From: Sphingobium lactosutens
GTDB taxonomy: Bacteria > Pseudomonadota > Alphaproteobacteria > Sphingomonadales > Sphingomonadaceae
Assembly (NCBI RefSeq): GCF_013393185.1
Contig: NZ_QJQX01000037.1
Coordinates: forward strand, 1-64,000
Direction: 5' to 3'
DNA: 64,000 bases
The number at the start of each line of letters is the position of its first letter. Positions within the stretch are counted from its first letter, which is position 1. Both the position numbers and the translations under genes were made by a program. Under the pieces are notes generated by a model, which was not told where the DNA came from, searched no databases, and saw only the letters and a program-made list of their open reading frames with translations. Below are positions 18,645 to 27,589 of this stretch, piece by piece.

Positions 18645-20129
18645 TTATTCGTAATCCAGATCCTGATAGCTGTCGTCCGCAATGTCGGAGAAGCGGGTGA
18701 TCTTGGCGTCGAACTTCATGCGGATGCGGCCGGTGGAGCCATGGCGCTGCTTGGCGACGATCACTTCGGCCAGGCCGTAGATCCGCTCCATATTTTCCTT
18801 CCACGTGGCATAGGCAGCTTCGTCGTCGGGCTTGGGTTCCTTGGCGGCTTCGTAATAATCCTCGCGGAACACGAACCATACCATGTCCGCGTCCTGCTCG
18901 ATCGAGCCGGATTCGCGAAGGTCGGACAATTGGGGGCGCTTGTCTTCGCGCTGTTCGACCGCACGGCTGAGCTGCGACAGGGCCAGAACCGGGACATGAA
19001 GTTCCTTAGCCAAGGTCTTCAAACCACGGGAAATTTCGGAGATTTCATTGACGCGATTCTCGTTTCCGCGCCCGGTGCCCTGAAGCAACTGAAGATAGTC
19101 GACCACGATGAAGCCGATGTCGTGGCGACGCTTCAGACGACGCGCCCGTGTGCGCAGCGCCGCGATGGTCAGGCCCGGCGTATCGTCGATGAAGAGCGGC
19201 AGTTCCTGAAGGTCGCGGGCGGCGCGGGACAGGTTCTGGAAATCCGCCCGGCTGATCTTGCCCATGCGGAGCGCTTCGCCCGAAATGCCCGACTGTTCGG
19301 CCAGAACGCGGGTTGCGAGCTGGTCGGCTGACATTTCGAGCGAGAAGAAGGCGGTCTTGGCGCCCATATTCTTTTCCGCCGGAATGCCGTCGGCATTGTC
19401 GCGCAGCCAGCGCGACGCGGCATTATAGGCGATGTTGGTGGCGAGCGACGTCTTGCCCATGCCAGGACGGCCAGCGAGGATCATCAAGTCGGAATTGTGA
19501 AGACCACCTATCTTGGCGTTCAGGCTGTTGATGCCGGTGGTGATACCCGACACATGGCCGCCGCTGTTGAGCGCGCGTTCGGCCACCTGCACGGCAGCGG
19601 TGGATGCGGTGAGGAAACTCTTGACCGAACCCGTCTCACCCTCGCCCTCGGACACCTTGTAAAGCGCGACTTCGGCCGCTTCAATCTGTTCGCGGGGATT
19701 AACATCCTCGCTGGTGTCCATTGCATTTTCAACAAGTTCACGTCCAACGCTGACAAGCTGTCGCAGCAACGCAAGGTCGTAGATCTGGCTCGCGAAATCG
19801 CGCGCCCCGATCAGCGCCGCGCCATTGCCGGTCAGCTGCGCCAGATAGGCCGCGCCGCCAAGTTCCTTGAGCGCCGGATCCTGCTCCAGCATCGGTTTCA
19901 GCGTCACCGGGTTGGCGACCATGTCCTTGTCCAGCAGGCGCATGATCGCGTCGTAAATGCGTCCATGGAGCGGCTCGAAATAATGTTCCGACTTGAGTTT
20001 GAGCTGCACGTCCTCGGCAATGCGGTTGTCGATCATGATCGCGCCCAGAAGCGCGGCTTCGGCCTCGACATTGCGCGGCAGTTCGGTTCCGCCGGTTTCG
20101 GCGGCATTGAGTTTCAACAGTTCGACCAT
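18645..20129 (-). CDS. dnaB: replicative DNA helicase DnaB
   Basis: Hexameric replicative helicase, 494 aa from the ATG at 20127-20129, with a GAGG ribosome site just upstream. The N-terminal domain (LPRNVEAEAALLGAIMIDNR) matches DnaB. The RecA-like C-terminal domain has Walker A (GRPGMGKTSLATN, near residue 220), FSLEMSADQLATR, Walker B (IGFIVVDYLQLLQG), LSQLSRAVEQREDKRPQLSDLRESG and the Arg-finger region. No intein or insertion is visible. The open frame runs 32 codons further upstream without family similarity. Divergent from the UPF0262 gene. Confidence 0.97.
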   Translation of the reverse strand: MVELLKLNAAETGGTELPRNVEAEAALLGAIMIDNRIAEDVQLKLKSEHYFEPLHGRIYDAIMRLLDKDMVANPVTLKPMLEQDPALKELGGAAYLAQLTGNGAALIGARDFASQIYDLALLRQLVSVGRELVENAMDTSEDVNPREQIEAAEVALYKVSEGEGETGSVKSFLTASTAAVQVAERALNSGGHVSGITTGINSLNAKIGGLHNSDLMILAGRPGMGKTSLATNIAYNAASRWLRDNADGIPAEKNMGAKTAFFSLEMSADQLATRVLAEQSGISGEALRMGKISRADFQNLSRAARDLQELPLFIDDTPGLTIAALRTRARRLKRRHDIGFIVVDYLQLLQGTGRGNENRVNEISEISRGLKTLAKELHVPVLALSQLSRAVEQREDKRPQLSDLRESGSIEQDADMVWFVFREDYYEAAKEPKPDDEAAYATWKENMERIYGLAEVIVAKQRHGSTGRIRMKFDAKITRFSDIADDSYQDLDYE

Positions 20130-20242
20130 GCGCCCTCTTTCCTCTCCCGCATCGTTCCATGCAAGGGGCCAATCCGAACCATCTGTGGATAAGTCCCCCT
20201 TGCATTTCAGCGCGCGCCGCCGCACTGACTGTTCGCTCCATC

Positions 20243-20725
20243 ATGGCTGATCCGCGCATCATAGACATCCAGCTCGACCAGCGCACGATATTGTGGCGCA
20301 ATGCCGACGTGGAGCAGGAACGACGCATCGCGATCTTCGACCTGCTGGAGGATAATCACTTCGCTCCGCAGCGCGAGCATGGCGACGGCTACGACGGCCC
20401 CTACAAGGTGCTGCTGCGGGTCGAGGAAGGCCGGCTGGTGATCGAGATCAACCGGGAGGATGACAGCCCGCTGGAAGCGATCATCCTGGGTCTGGGCCGG
20501 TTCCGTCGTCCGATCCGCGACTATTTCGCGATCTGCGACAGCTATTATCAGGCGATCAGCAATGCGTCGCCCCAGCAGATCGAGACGGTCGACATGGCCC
20601 GCCGCGCCATCCACAATGACGCTGCCGAAGTTCTGAAGGAACGGCTGGAAGGCAAGATCGAGGTCGATTTCGACACGGCACGGCGACTTTTCACGCTTAT
20701 CTGCGTGCTGCATATCAAGGGGTAA
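20243..20725 (+). CDS. UPF0262 family protein
   Basis: 160-aa protein conserved in alphaproteobacteria, function unknown. It starts at the ATG at 20243 (MADPRIIDIQLD). Recognisable family segments are ERRIAIFDLLEDNHF, GPYKVLLRVEEGRLV, IILGLGRFRRPIRDYF and the C-terminal RRLFTLICVLHIKG. It is acidic and cytosolic, with no membrane segment. It is 13 bp upstream of the GH25-like gene and probably heads that transcript. Confidence 0.9.
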   Translation: MADPRIIDIQLDQRTILWRNADVEQERRIAIFDLLEDNHFAPQREHGDGYDGPYKVLLRVEEGRLVIEINREDDSPLEAIILGLGRFRRPIRDYFAICDSYYQAISNASPQQIETVDMARRAIHNDAAEVLKERLEGKIEVDFDTARRLFTLICVLHIKG

Positions 20726-20738
20726 GACGATCAGGGTT

Positions 20739-21422
20739 GTGACTTTGGGGGGCCTGCTGTTCCGTATCGGGGCGGGACTGGCGGTGATTGCGGCGCTTGC
20801 TTTGGGGCTTTGGCTCTACGCGCGCGCCTGGGCGCCGAGCCGCGACCAATTTCCGGTGCAGGGTGTCGCGATCTCCTCAGATAATGGCACGGTCGAATGG
20901 GGTACGCTGGCGGCGCAGGGGACCGATTTCGCCTATATCCGCGCGGCTTTCAACGGCACGCAGCGCGACCCCGCCTTTGCCGCCAACCTGCGCGGCGTTC
21001 GCACGGCTGGCATGCGCTATGGCGCGCTCATCGATTTCAGCCTCTGCCGTCGTCCGAGCGACCAGGCGACCGCCTTCATGACCACGGTGCCGCGCGACAA
21101 TGCCGCCCTGCCCCCGGTCATCCGCCTCGCCTTTGAGCCGGGATGCAAAGCGCGGCCGGGGCGCGACCAGCTGCTGTCCGATCTCAATACGCTCATCAAC
21201 CTGATCGAGGGTCAGGCCGGCAAGCCCGCGCTGCTGAACCTGACCGAGGATTTCGACAAGGCCTATGATATCGGGTCGGGCATCAACCGCACGCTCTGGC
21301 TGGATGGCAATTTCTTCCCGCCCGATTATGCCACCAAGCCCTGGGTGATGTGGACAGCCAGCGACATGCGGCATATCGACGGCGTCGATGGTCCGGTACG
21401 ATGGAATGTGGTGACGCCCTGA
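20739..21422 (+). CDS. GH25 lysozyme-like protein, catalytic acids largely missing
   Basis: 227-aa membrane-anchored or secreted protein. It starts at GTG 20739, has one N-terminal transmembrane segment (about 8-28), and then a GH25 muramidase-like barrel. The fold markers are present (QGVAISSDNGTVEWGTLAAQG, FAYIRAAFNG, PPVIRLAFEPG, WVMWTASD, IDGVDGPVRWN). However, three acids normally used in catalysis are replaced: Ala44 in place of the Asp of GIDVS, Ala131 in place of the Asp of the DxE pair (only Glu133 remains), and Arg221 at the terminal Asp of the NVDLN type. It is probably not an active muramidase and may be a cell-wall-binding relative. The stop overlaps the cytidine deaminase start. 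Confidence 0.8.
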   Translation: MTLGGLLFRIGAGLAVIAALALGLWLYARAWAPSRDQFPVQGVAISSDNGTVEWGTLAAQGTDFAYIRAAFNGTQRDPAFAANLRGVRTAGMRYGALIDFSLCRRPSDQATAFMTTVPRDNAALPPVIRLAFEPGCKARPGRDQLLSDLNTLINLIEGQAGKPALLNLTEDFDKAYDIGSGINRTLWLDGNFFPPDYATKPWVMWTASDMRHIDGVDGPVRWNVVTP

Positions 21423-21880
21423 TGCCCGAAGACAATGACGTTCAGCAGCTGATCGCCGCCGCGCGCGCGGCGATGGCGAACGCCCATGCGCCCTATAGCC
21501 GCTTTGCGGTGGGTGCGGCGGTGCGGCTGACCGACGGCAGCATCGTCACCGGCTGCAATTTCGAAAATGCCAGCTACGGCCTGTCGCTGTGCGCGGAAAC
21601 CGTGGCGCTGGCGAGCGTCAACGCGCAAGGGCGTTTTGCCGACGTGGCCGAGATCGCCGTCGTGGGCGGCGCGATGGACGCCGGCGAAGAGGCGCTCGTT
21701 ACGCCCTGCGGCCGGTGCCGCCAGATCATGAACGAGGCGGAGCAGATGGCGGGGCGCACGCTCTCCATCTATTGCGCCACCCCCAGCGGCGACCGGGTGC
21801 TCGACCTGCGCGTAGCCGATCTCCTTCCCCATGCCTTCGGTCCGGCGGACCTGGGCATCGGCCCCACCCAGAAAAGCTGA
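21422..21880 (+). CDS. cdd: cytidine deaminase
   Basis: Homotetrameric-type zinc enzyme that deaminates cytidine and deoxycytidine in pyrimidine salvage. It is 152 aa from the ATG at 21422, whose first base is the last base of the GH25-like stop codon (TGATG overlap). The zinc site is complete: [15 protein letters not shown] (CAE, with catalytic Glu) and [10 protein letters not shown] (PCxxC). [10 protein letters not shown] at the N-terminus is the substrate-binding region. It is followed 5 bp later by dcd, giving a small pyrimidine salvage pair. Confidence 0.95.
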   Translation: MPEDNDVQQLIAAARAAMANAHAPYSRFAVGAAVRLTDGSIVTGCNFENASYGLSLCAETVALASVNAQGRFADVAEIAVVGGAMDAGEEALVTPCGRCRQIMNEAEQMAGRTLSIYCATPSGDRVLDLRVADLLPHAFGPADLGIGPTQKS

Positions 21881-21885
21881 GACCC

Positions 21886-22440
21886 ATGGCCATTCTTTCC
21901 GACAAGTGGATTCGCGAGCAGGCGCAAAAGACGGGCATGATCGAGCCGTTCGTGGAGAGCCAGCGGCGCGAAGGCTGCATCAGCTACGGCCTGTCCTCCT
22001 ATGGCTATGACGCGCGGGTGGCGGACGAGTTCAAGATCTTCACCAATGTCGACAGCACGATCGTCGATCCGAAGGATTTCGATCCTAAGAATTTCGTCGA
22101 CCGCAAGACCGACTGCTGCATCATCCCGCCCAACAGCTTCGCACTGGCCCGCACGGTCGAATATTTCCGGGTGCCGCGCGACGTGCTGGTGATCTGCCTT
22201 GGCAAGTCCACCTATGCGCGGTGCGGCATCATCGTCAATGTGACGCCGCTGGAGCCGGGCTGGGAAGGCCATGTGACGCTGGAATTTTCCAACACCACGC
22301 CGCTGCCCGCCAAAATCTACGCCAATGAGGGCGCCTGCCAGTTCCTGTTCCTTCAGGGCAATGAGCCGTGCGAGGTCAGCTATGCTGACCGCGCCGGCAA
22401 ATATATGGGGCAGCAGGGGGTGACACTGCCCCGCCTGTAA
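21886..22440 (+). CDS. dcd: dCTP deaminase
   Basis: Converts dCTP to dUTP for thymidylate synthesis. It is 184 aa from the ATG at 21886. Features are [12 protein letters not shown] at the N-terminus, [43 protein letters not shown] (the catalytic Glu is in the last part), and [15 protein letters not shown]. It is the trimeric monofunctional type in length. It follows cdd by 5 bp and is probably co-transcribed. Confidence 0.96.
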   Translation: MAILSDKWIREQAQKTGMIEPFVESQRREGCISYGLSSYGYDARVADEFKIFTNVDSTIVDPKDFDPKNFVDRKTDCCIIPPNSFALARTVEYFRVPRDVLVICLGKSTYARCGIIVNVTPLEPGWEGHVTLEFSNTTPLPAKIYANEGACQFLFLQGNEPCEVSYADRAGKYMGQQGVTLPRL

Positions 22441-22454
22441 GTAACATAGGCGGA

Positions 22455-23225
22455 ATGAGTTTCTGGCGCATTGGCAAATGGCTTGAGGCCGAGCCTGATG
22501 ACCGCCCCCCGCCCCATGCGGGCGAGGATGTGCGCCTTTACGCCATAGGTGATATTCATGGCCGGCTGGACCTGCTGGAGCAGTTGCTGGGCCTGATCGC
22601 AGTCGACTGCCTGACACGCGGGCCGATGAAATCGCGTCTCATCCTGCTGGGCGATCTGGTCGATCGCGGCCCGGCTTCACGCCAGGTGGTCGAGCGGGTG
22701 ATGGCGCTCGTCCGACAGGAAGACGCGCTCTGCCTCAAGGGCAATCACGAGGAACTGTTCCTCCATGCCGCCTATGGCGATGAGCGCGTGATCCCGACCT
22801 TCCGCCGCGCCGGCGGCGCACAGACGCTGGCCAGCTACGGTCTGGCGCAGCACCGGTTCGAGGAGATGGCGGATGTGGAGGTCGCCCAGTGGATGCTGGC
22901 CAATATCCCCCGCGCGCATGTCGATTTCCTGGACGACCTGCCCGATAGCCAGGTAATCGGCGACTATCTGTTCGTGCATGCCGGCATCCGCCCCGGCGTG
23001 GCGATCGCCGACCAGAGCGCGGCCGATTTGCGCTGGATCCGGCGCGAGTTTCTGGACCATTCGCGGCCCCATCCCAAGATGGTGGTCCATGGCCACAGCA
23101 TCACCCAGGACGTCGATGAGCGATCGAACCGGATCGGCATCGATACCGGCGCCTATTTTTCCGGACGCCTGACCGCGATCGGGCTGGAAGGCAGCGCCCG
23201 CTGGTTCCTTCATACGGGCGACTGA
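22455..23225 (+). CDS. metallophosphoesterase (PPP-like serine/threonine phosphatase)
   Basis: 256-aa calcineurin-like phosphoesterase. Metal-binding motifs are in order: YAIGDIHGRLDLL, LLGDLVDRGPAS and LKGNHEELF, then HAGIRPG and VVHGHSITQ. The spacing matches bacterial PrpA/ApaH-related protein phosphatases of the PPP group. The substrate is unknown. Cytosolic. It follows dcd by 14 bp and may belong to the same transcript. Confidence 0.9.
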   Translation: MSFWRIGKWLEAEPDDRPPPHAGEDVRLYAIGDIHGRLDLLEQLLGLIAVDCLTRGPMKSRLILLGDLVDRGPASRQVVERVMALVRQEDALCLKGNHEELFLHAAYGDERVIPTFRRAGGAQTLASYGLAQHRFEEMADVEVAQWMLANIPRAHVDFLDDLPDSQVIGDYLFVHAGIRPGVAIADQSAADLRWIRREFLDHSRPHPKMVVHGHSITQDVDERSNRIGIDTGAYFSGRLTAIGLEGSARWFLHTGD

Positions 23226-23393
23226 CGACGGCATGACGCCGGGCCGGCATGTTCTGACAATAGGCCTATTTCTCATAACAATATCAGTAATATTTTATGT
23301 CGCGATACTGTCATCTTGAGTAGCGGAATGTCGAACAAGCTTCGTTCGGAGCAATAGAGCGGCACCAACGCCGCCAGTTCAGGGGAACAGACA

Positions 23394-26234
23394 ATGCGTA
23401 TTCGCCATGCCGTGGCGGGGGCCGCCCTCGCCATATGCCTTGTTTCGCCTACTCAACTTGTTGCCGCGACGACAACAGACGCCTCATTAGTTCAGCGCCA
23501 CAAGTTCGACATCCATGTCCAGCCGCTGAGCGGCGCGCTCCGGCAATTGTCCACCCAGTCAGGCGTGCGCATTCTCTTCCCCTATGACGAGGTCGCGGCG
23601 ATCCGCAGCCGACGCATTCAGGGCTGGATGTCCACGCAGGAGGCGCTGGCCCGCCTGCTGGCCGGCACCGACCTCAAATCCTCCGAAGCGGGCGCGGGCG
23701 TGATCGCGCTGGCATCCCCCGCCAGTCGCAGCGCCGCGCGCCGCAGCCCCCTGGCCCTGCAATATGCGCAGGCGAGCATTCCGGGCGCGGGCGCCGACGC
23801 GCTGGCCATGGCGCCTGCGCCCGAACCGGTGGAAGACGCCACCCCGATCATCGTCACCGGCACCCGCACCACGACGCGGACGGTCGCCGAAAGCCTGGCG
23901 CCGATCGACGTGCTCGGCGCGAAGGATCTGGAAACCAGCGGCAAGCAGTCGGTGCGCGACCTGCTGGGCACGCTCGTTCCTTCCATCAACGTGTCGAACA
24001 ATGGCGCGGGCGCCAGTTGGGCAGTGCGCACCCTGTCGCTTCGCGGCCTGGGCGGCGACCAGTTGCTGGTGCTGGTCAACGGCAAGCGGCGGCACAATAC
24101 GGCGACGCTCTTCATCAACGGGTCGGTCCAGAACGGCCAGTCGCCGCCCGATCTCGACCTGATCCCCGGCAACGCGATCCAGCGTATCGAAGTGCTGCGC
24201 GATGGCGCATCGGCGCAATATGGGTCGGACGCGATCGCCGGCGTCGTCAACATCATCCTGAAGAACGACACGGCGGGCGGCGCGGCGCTGACCATGGGCA
24301 GCAGCGCCGACAATGGCGGCTGGCAGGGGCGCTGGCAGGTCGACAAGGGTTTTGCGATCGGGCCGGATGGCGGCTATATCCACCTGTCAGCCGACGGCGT
24401 GCTGCAGGACAACACGATCGTCGCGAGCAGCCCAATCACCTCCAGCCCCTTCTACCCGACCGGCGACCCGCGCAACGCGGACCCGAACCGCATCCGCGCC
24501 AAATATGGCCAGCCGCAGGTGATCGGCGGCAATCTGGGCTATGACGCGATGATGCCGGTCGGCAGCGGCGGACTGGAACTCTACAGCTTCGGCACTTACT
24601 CCAAGCGCCACGCCGCAGGCTGGCTGACCTATCGCAATCCGGCTGCGCTCAACAATATCTATGAGATATACCCTGAGGGCTATATTCCGCGCATCCATGT
24701 CTATGACGAGGATTTCCAGGTCGCGGGCGGCCTGCGCGGCGAGATTGGCGGCGGCGTCAAGTTCGACCTGTCCACCAGCTATGCGCAGGACGAGGTCAAA
24801 TATTCGCAGACGACCTCGCTCAACCCGTCCATGGGCACGGCCAGCCCGACGCGCTTCTATCTGGGCAAGATCCGCTTCGACGAATGGACCAGCAATCTGG
24901 ACCTCAGCAAGGCGTTCGACATTGGCCTGAGCGAGCCGATCGCGCTGGCGGTGGGCGCCGAATATAAGAAGAACTGGTTCCTGATCGGCGCGGGCGACCC
25001 GGAATCCTATATCGATGGCGGCTATCGGTCGCCCGCCGGCAGTTGGCTGGCCGGCGTGACCCGCACCGGCGTCGGGTCGCAGGGCGTCACCGGCTTCCTG
25101 CCCGAAGGGTCGGGCAAGTGGAGCCGCGACAACTGGAGCGCCTATGTGAACGTGGAAGGCGCGATCATCGACGGCGTCGAGTTCGGCCTGGCCGGGCGGC
25201 ATGAGGATTATTCGGACTTCGGCACGACCGACACCGGCAAGGCATCGATCCGCATCGAGCCGACGCGCGGCTTCGCCATCCGCGGGACCGCCAGCACCGG
25301 CTTCCGAGCGCCGACGCTGCAACAGCAGCATTATGCGTCATCCTCGACCATCAATGTGCCGGTCAATGGCGTGAACCAGCTGCTGCCGGTACAGGCGCTG
25401 CCGGTCGATGGCGTGGCGGCGCGGGCGCTGGGCGCGGTGTCGCTGAAGCCCGAAAAATCGACCAACTTCTCCGCCGGTATCGTGCTGACACCCGCGTCAA
25501 ACCTCAACATCACGGTCGATGCCTATCAGGTCAAGATCAAGGATCGCATCCTGCTGTCCGAGACGCTGAGCGGCGCCGTGGTCATGAACGCGCTGGCGGC
25601 GGCGGGCATTCAGGGCGTCGCAGGCGGCCTGATCTTCTCCAACGCGGCCGACACGCGGACGCGCGGCCTGGATATCGTCAGCACCTATCGTGCGGGGCTG
25701 GGCGACATGGGCACCGCGACGTTCAGCCTGTCGGCCAATTTCAACAAGACGGTCTTCACCCATATCGACCCGGTGCCCGCCGTGATCGCCGCATCGGGTC
25801 TGGCGCTGATCGGCCGCGCCAAGCAGGGCGACCTGTCCGAAGGCACGCCGCGCAACAAGTTCATCGCGAATGTCCTGTGGGAGAAGGACGCGTTCAACCT
25901 GAACCTGCGCGCCACCCGCTTCGGCAAGCTGTACCAGCGGGCCAGCGCAGCGGTCTATCACACCAGCGATTATGTGGCCTGCACCGCCGGCAGCGCGGGT
26001 TGTACGCTGGGGTTCGTCGACGAAAAGCTGACGCCCAAGATCATTCTCGATCTGGAGATCGGCTACAAGCTGGCGCAGGGCGTAAAGCTGTCGGTGGGCG
26101 CGAACAACCTTCTGAACACCTATCCTGACAAGCTGAAGCCGGTGAACCGGGCGGCGGGCAGCCTTTACAACGCCTATGCCCCCTACGGCATCAGCGGCGG
26201 TTTCTATTATGGGCGGTTCAATCTGGAGTTCTGA
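23394..26234 (+). CDS. TonB-dependent receptor with N-terminal STN domain
   Basis: Outer-membrane active transporter of 946 aa. Signal peptide (about 1-24) first, then an STN domain (about 35-110; LSGALRQLSTQSGVRILFPYDEV) of the type that signals to anti-sigma factors, and a linker. The plug begins near 150 with PIIVTGTRTTTRTVAESLAP (TonB box region) and includes LSLRGLGGDQLLVLVNGKRR and RIEVLRDGASAQYGSDAIAGVVNI. A 22-stranded barrel follows, ending YYGRFNLEF. The substrate is not evident. FecI/FecR-type partners would be expected next to an STN receptor, but the adjacent convergent anti-sigma gene lacks a FecR-like domain. Confidence 0.92.
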   Translation: MRIRHAVAGAALAICLVSPTQLVAATTTDASLVQRHKFDIHVQPLSGALRQLSTQSGVRILFPYDEVAAIRSRRIQGWMSTQEALARLLAGTDLKSSEAGAGVIALASPASRSAARRSPLALQYAQASIPGAGADALAMAPAPEPVEDATPIIVTGTRTTTRTVAESLAPIDVLGAKDLETSGKQSVRDLLGTLVPSINVSNNGAGASWAVRTLSLRGLGGDQLLVLVNGKRRHNTATLFINGSVQNGQSPPDLDLIPGNAIQRIEVLRDGASAQYGSDAIAGVVNIILKNDTAGGAALTMGSSADNGGWQGRWQVDKGFAIGPDGGYIHLSADGVLQDNTIVASSPITSSPFYPTGDPRNADPNRIRAKYGQPQVIGGNLGYDAMMPVGSGGLELYSFGTYSKRHAAGWLTYRNPAALNNIYEIYPEGYIPRIHVYDEDFQVAGGLRGEIGGGVKFDLSTSYAQDEVKYSQTTSLNPSMGTASPTRFYLGKIRFDEWTSNLDLSKAFDIGLSEPIALAVGAEYKKNWFLIGAGDPESYIDGGYRSPAGSWLAGVTRTGVGSQGVTGFLPEGSGKWSRDNWSAYVNVEGAIIDGVEFGLAGRHEDYSDFGTTDTGKASIRIEPTRGFAIRGTASTGFRAPTLQQQHYASSSTINVPVNGVNQLLPVQALPVDGVAARALGAVSLKPEKSTNFSAGIVLTPASNLNITVDAYQVKIKDRILLSETLSGAVVMNALAAAGIQGVAGGLIFSNAADTRTRGLDIVSTYRAGLGDMGTATFSLSANFNKTVFTHIDPVPAVIAASGLALIGRAKQGDLSEGTPRNKFIANVLWEKDAFNLNLRATRFGKLYQRASAAVYHTSDYVACTAGSAGCTLGFVDEKLTPKIILDLEIGYKLAQGVKLSVGANNLLNTYPDKLKPVNRAAGSLYNAYAPYGISGGFYYGRFNLEF

Positions 26235-26249
26235 TAGCAGGGCATAGCC

Positions 26250-26280
26250 GATCTCCGTTCGCGTCAAACGAACGGAGATC
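26250..26280. terminator. hairpin terminator between convergent genes
   Basis: GATCTCCGTTCG pairs with CGAACGGAGATC across a seven-base loop. The CCGTTCG/CGAACGG core is shared with the hairpin at 18604-18632, so both may belong to a recurring 3'-end element. Confidence 0.7.
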
Positions 26281-26286
26281 GCGCGT

Positions 26287-26976
26287 TTACCGCCAGCCCC
26301 CGGCCTGTGCCGCCTTTTCTCCAGCGGCATCGGCCGGGGCGCCTTCGATCAGCGCATCGACCGTGGCCATCACCCGCGCATCCGCCGAGGAAGCCTGCCG
26401 ATATTCGGTTCCCGGCCACATCCCCGGAAGCGCCTGCTGCACCTGCCAGCCTTCGCCATGTCGGCAGGCGACGCCCGCCACCGCCCCATCGAAGCTGCGG
26501 CACCAGCCGCCGCCCTTGCGCTGGAAGCTGAGGCCGATGCGGATGGCTGCGCCCTGCTGCGCTGACGCCAATTGGGTGTCGAGCGCTTTCGCCAACGGCC
26601 CCTGCGCCACCATGACGCCATTGCGCATCCCGATCGGACCGGCATCGCCGCCCGACATGCGGCCGATGCCGAGGCCCAGCACGAGACTAGCCGCGATCGC
26701 GCCGCCCATCGCCCAGTTGCGCCAGCGCGGCGCGGGACGGGCGATCGGCACCACCGTCTCGCTTTCCTCCAGCAGCGCGCGAAGTCGATCCGGGACAGGC
26801 TCTTCCGCCACAAGCGCATAATGGCCCGTCAGGCGCGCGCGCAGGCTGCGATGCATCTCCAGCCGCTCGGCGAGCGCGGGATCGTCGGCCACGACCCGTT
26901 CGACCCGGCGGCGGTTCACCTCGTCCAGTTCGCCGTCGACCAGCGCGATCAGCATGGCTTCATCAATCTGGCTCAT
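26287..26976 (-). CDS. membrane anti-sigma factor
   Basis: 229-aa regulator paired with the ECF sigma encoded just upstream (4-bp ATGA overlap, so translationally coupled). The N-terminal cytosolic domain of about 85 aa resembles anti-sigma domains (MLIALVDGELDEVNRRRVERV, DDPALAERLEMHRSLRARL) but lacks the zinc motif HxxxCxxC. One transmembrane helix follows (about 87-106). The periplasmic domain of about 120 aa contains two Cys residues (GGWCRSF, VACRHG) that could form a disulfide. The topology fits a sensor that releases the sigma after an envelope signal. It is convergent with the TonB receptor. Confidence 0.85.
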   Translation of the reverse strand: MSQIDEAMLIALVDGELDEVNRRRVERVVADDPALAERLEMHRSLRARLTGHYALVAEEPVPDRLRALLEESETVVPIARPAPRWRNWAMGGAIAASLVLGLGIGRMSGGDAGPIGMRNGVMVAQGPLAKALDTQLASAQQGAAIRIGLSFQRKGGGWCRSFDGAVAGVACRHGEGWQVQQALPGMWPGTEYRQASSADARVMATVDALIEGAPADAAGEKAAQAGGWR

Positions 26977-27461
26977 GCCGCTTCTCCCATCAGTTCGAGG
27001 AGCGCGCCGCGTCCGCGCACAAGCCGTGAGGTCAGTGTTCCCATCGGTACGCCCAAAATCTCCGCTGCTTCCCTGTAGGACAGCCCCTCCACCAGCACGA
27101 GGGCGATGGCCTCCCGCTGCTCATCCGGCAAGGCCTGCATCGCCCGGTCGACGTCAGACAGGGCCATATGCGCCTCCACGTCGCGATCACCGGCATGGCC
27201 CACATTCTCCCCGGCCTCTTCGGAGGCGAAGGTCTTCGCCGCACGCTGGCGCGCGCGAGCCTCGTCGATCCAGAGATTGCGCATGATCCGATACATCCAG
27301 CTGTCGAGACGGGTGCCCGGTTGCCACTGGTCGCGCGCCTTGAGCGCCCGCTCCACCGTCGCCTGGCACAGATCGTCGCCATCGGCGCGATCCCGCGACA
27401 GGCTGACGGCGAAGCGCCGCAGCCGGGGCAGGATTGCAAGCAGGTCACGCTCGAAGGACAT
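26973..27461 (-). CDS. ECF sigma-70 family RNA polymerase sigma factor
   Basis: 162-aa extracytoplasmic-function sigma. Region 2 contains LPRLRRFAVSLSRDRADGDDLCQATVERAL and WMYRIMRNLWIDEARAR (the -10 recognition helix). Region 4 contains LPDEQREAIALVLVEGLSYREAAEILGVPMGTLTSRLVRGR (the -35 recognition helix-turn-helix). No extra C-terminal domain is present. It is co-transcribed with the anti-sigma gene. Upstream, the palindrome at 27483-27516 provides a probable self-activated promoter and a divergent promoter for the protease gene. The ECF subgroup cannot be fixed by eye. Confidence 0.93.
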   Translation of the reverse strand: MSFERDLLAILPRLRRFAVSLSRDRADGDDLCQATVERALKARDQWQPGTRLDSWMYRIMRNLWIDEARARQRAAKTFASEEAGENVGHAGDRDVEAHMALSDVDRAMQALPDEQREAIALVLVEGLSYREAAEILGVPMGTLTSRLVRGRGALLELMGEAA

Positions 27462-27482
27462 CCAGTCTCCGTTTCTTGTTCG

Positions 27483-27516
27483 GGGATGAAACGTCCCATG
27501 TCGGTCGTTTCATCCC
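27483..27516. promoter_or_regulatory. palindromic divergent ECF promoter
   Basis: GGGATGAAACG, twelve bases, CGTTTCATCCC: perfect 11-bp arms. Read on either strand it gives GGGATGAAA, 14 bases, CGTT, which looks like a -35/-10 pair. It lies 22 bp before the sigma start and 74 bp before the protease start. The same bipartite motif recurs at 28855. Inferred to be bound by the neighbouring ECF sigma. Confidence 0.6.
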
Positions 27517-27589
27517 ACATCAGTTGAAGACAGACGGAAATTTTTTCGCAATGGATGATTTTGCAGGCGAAAGGACCGGTGGGACCGAC

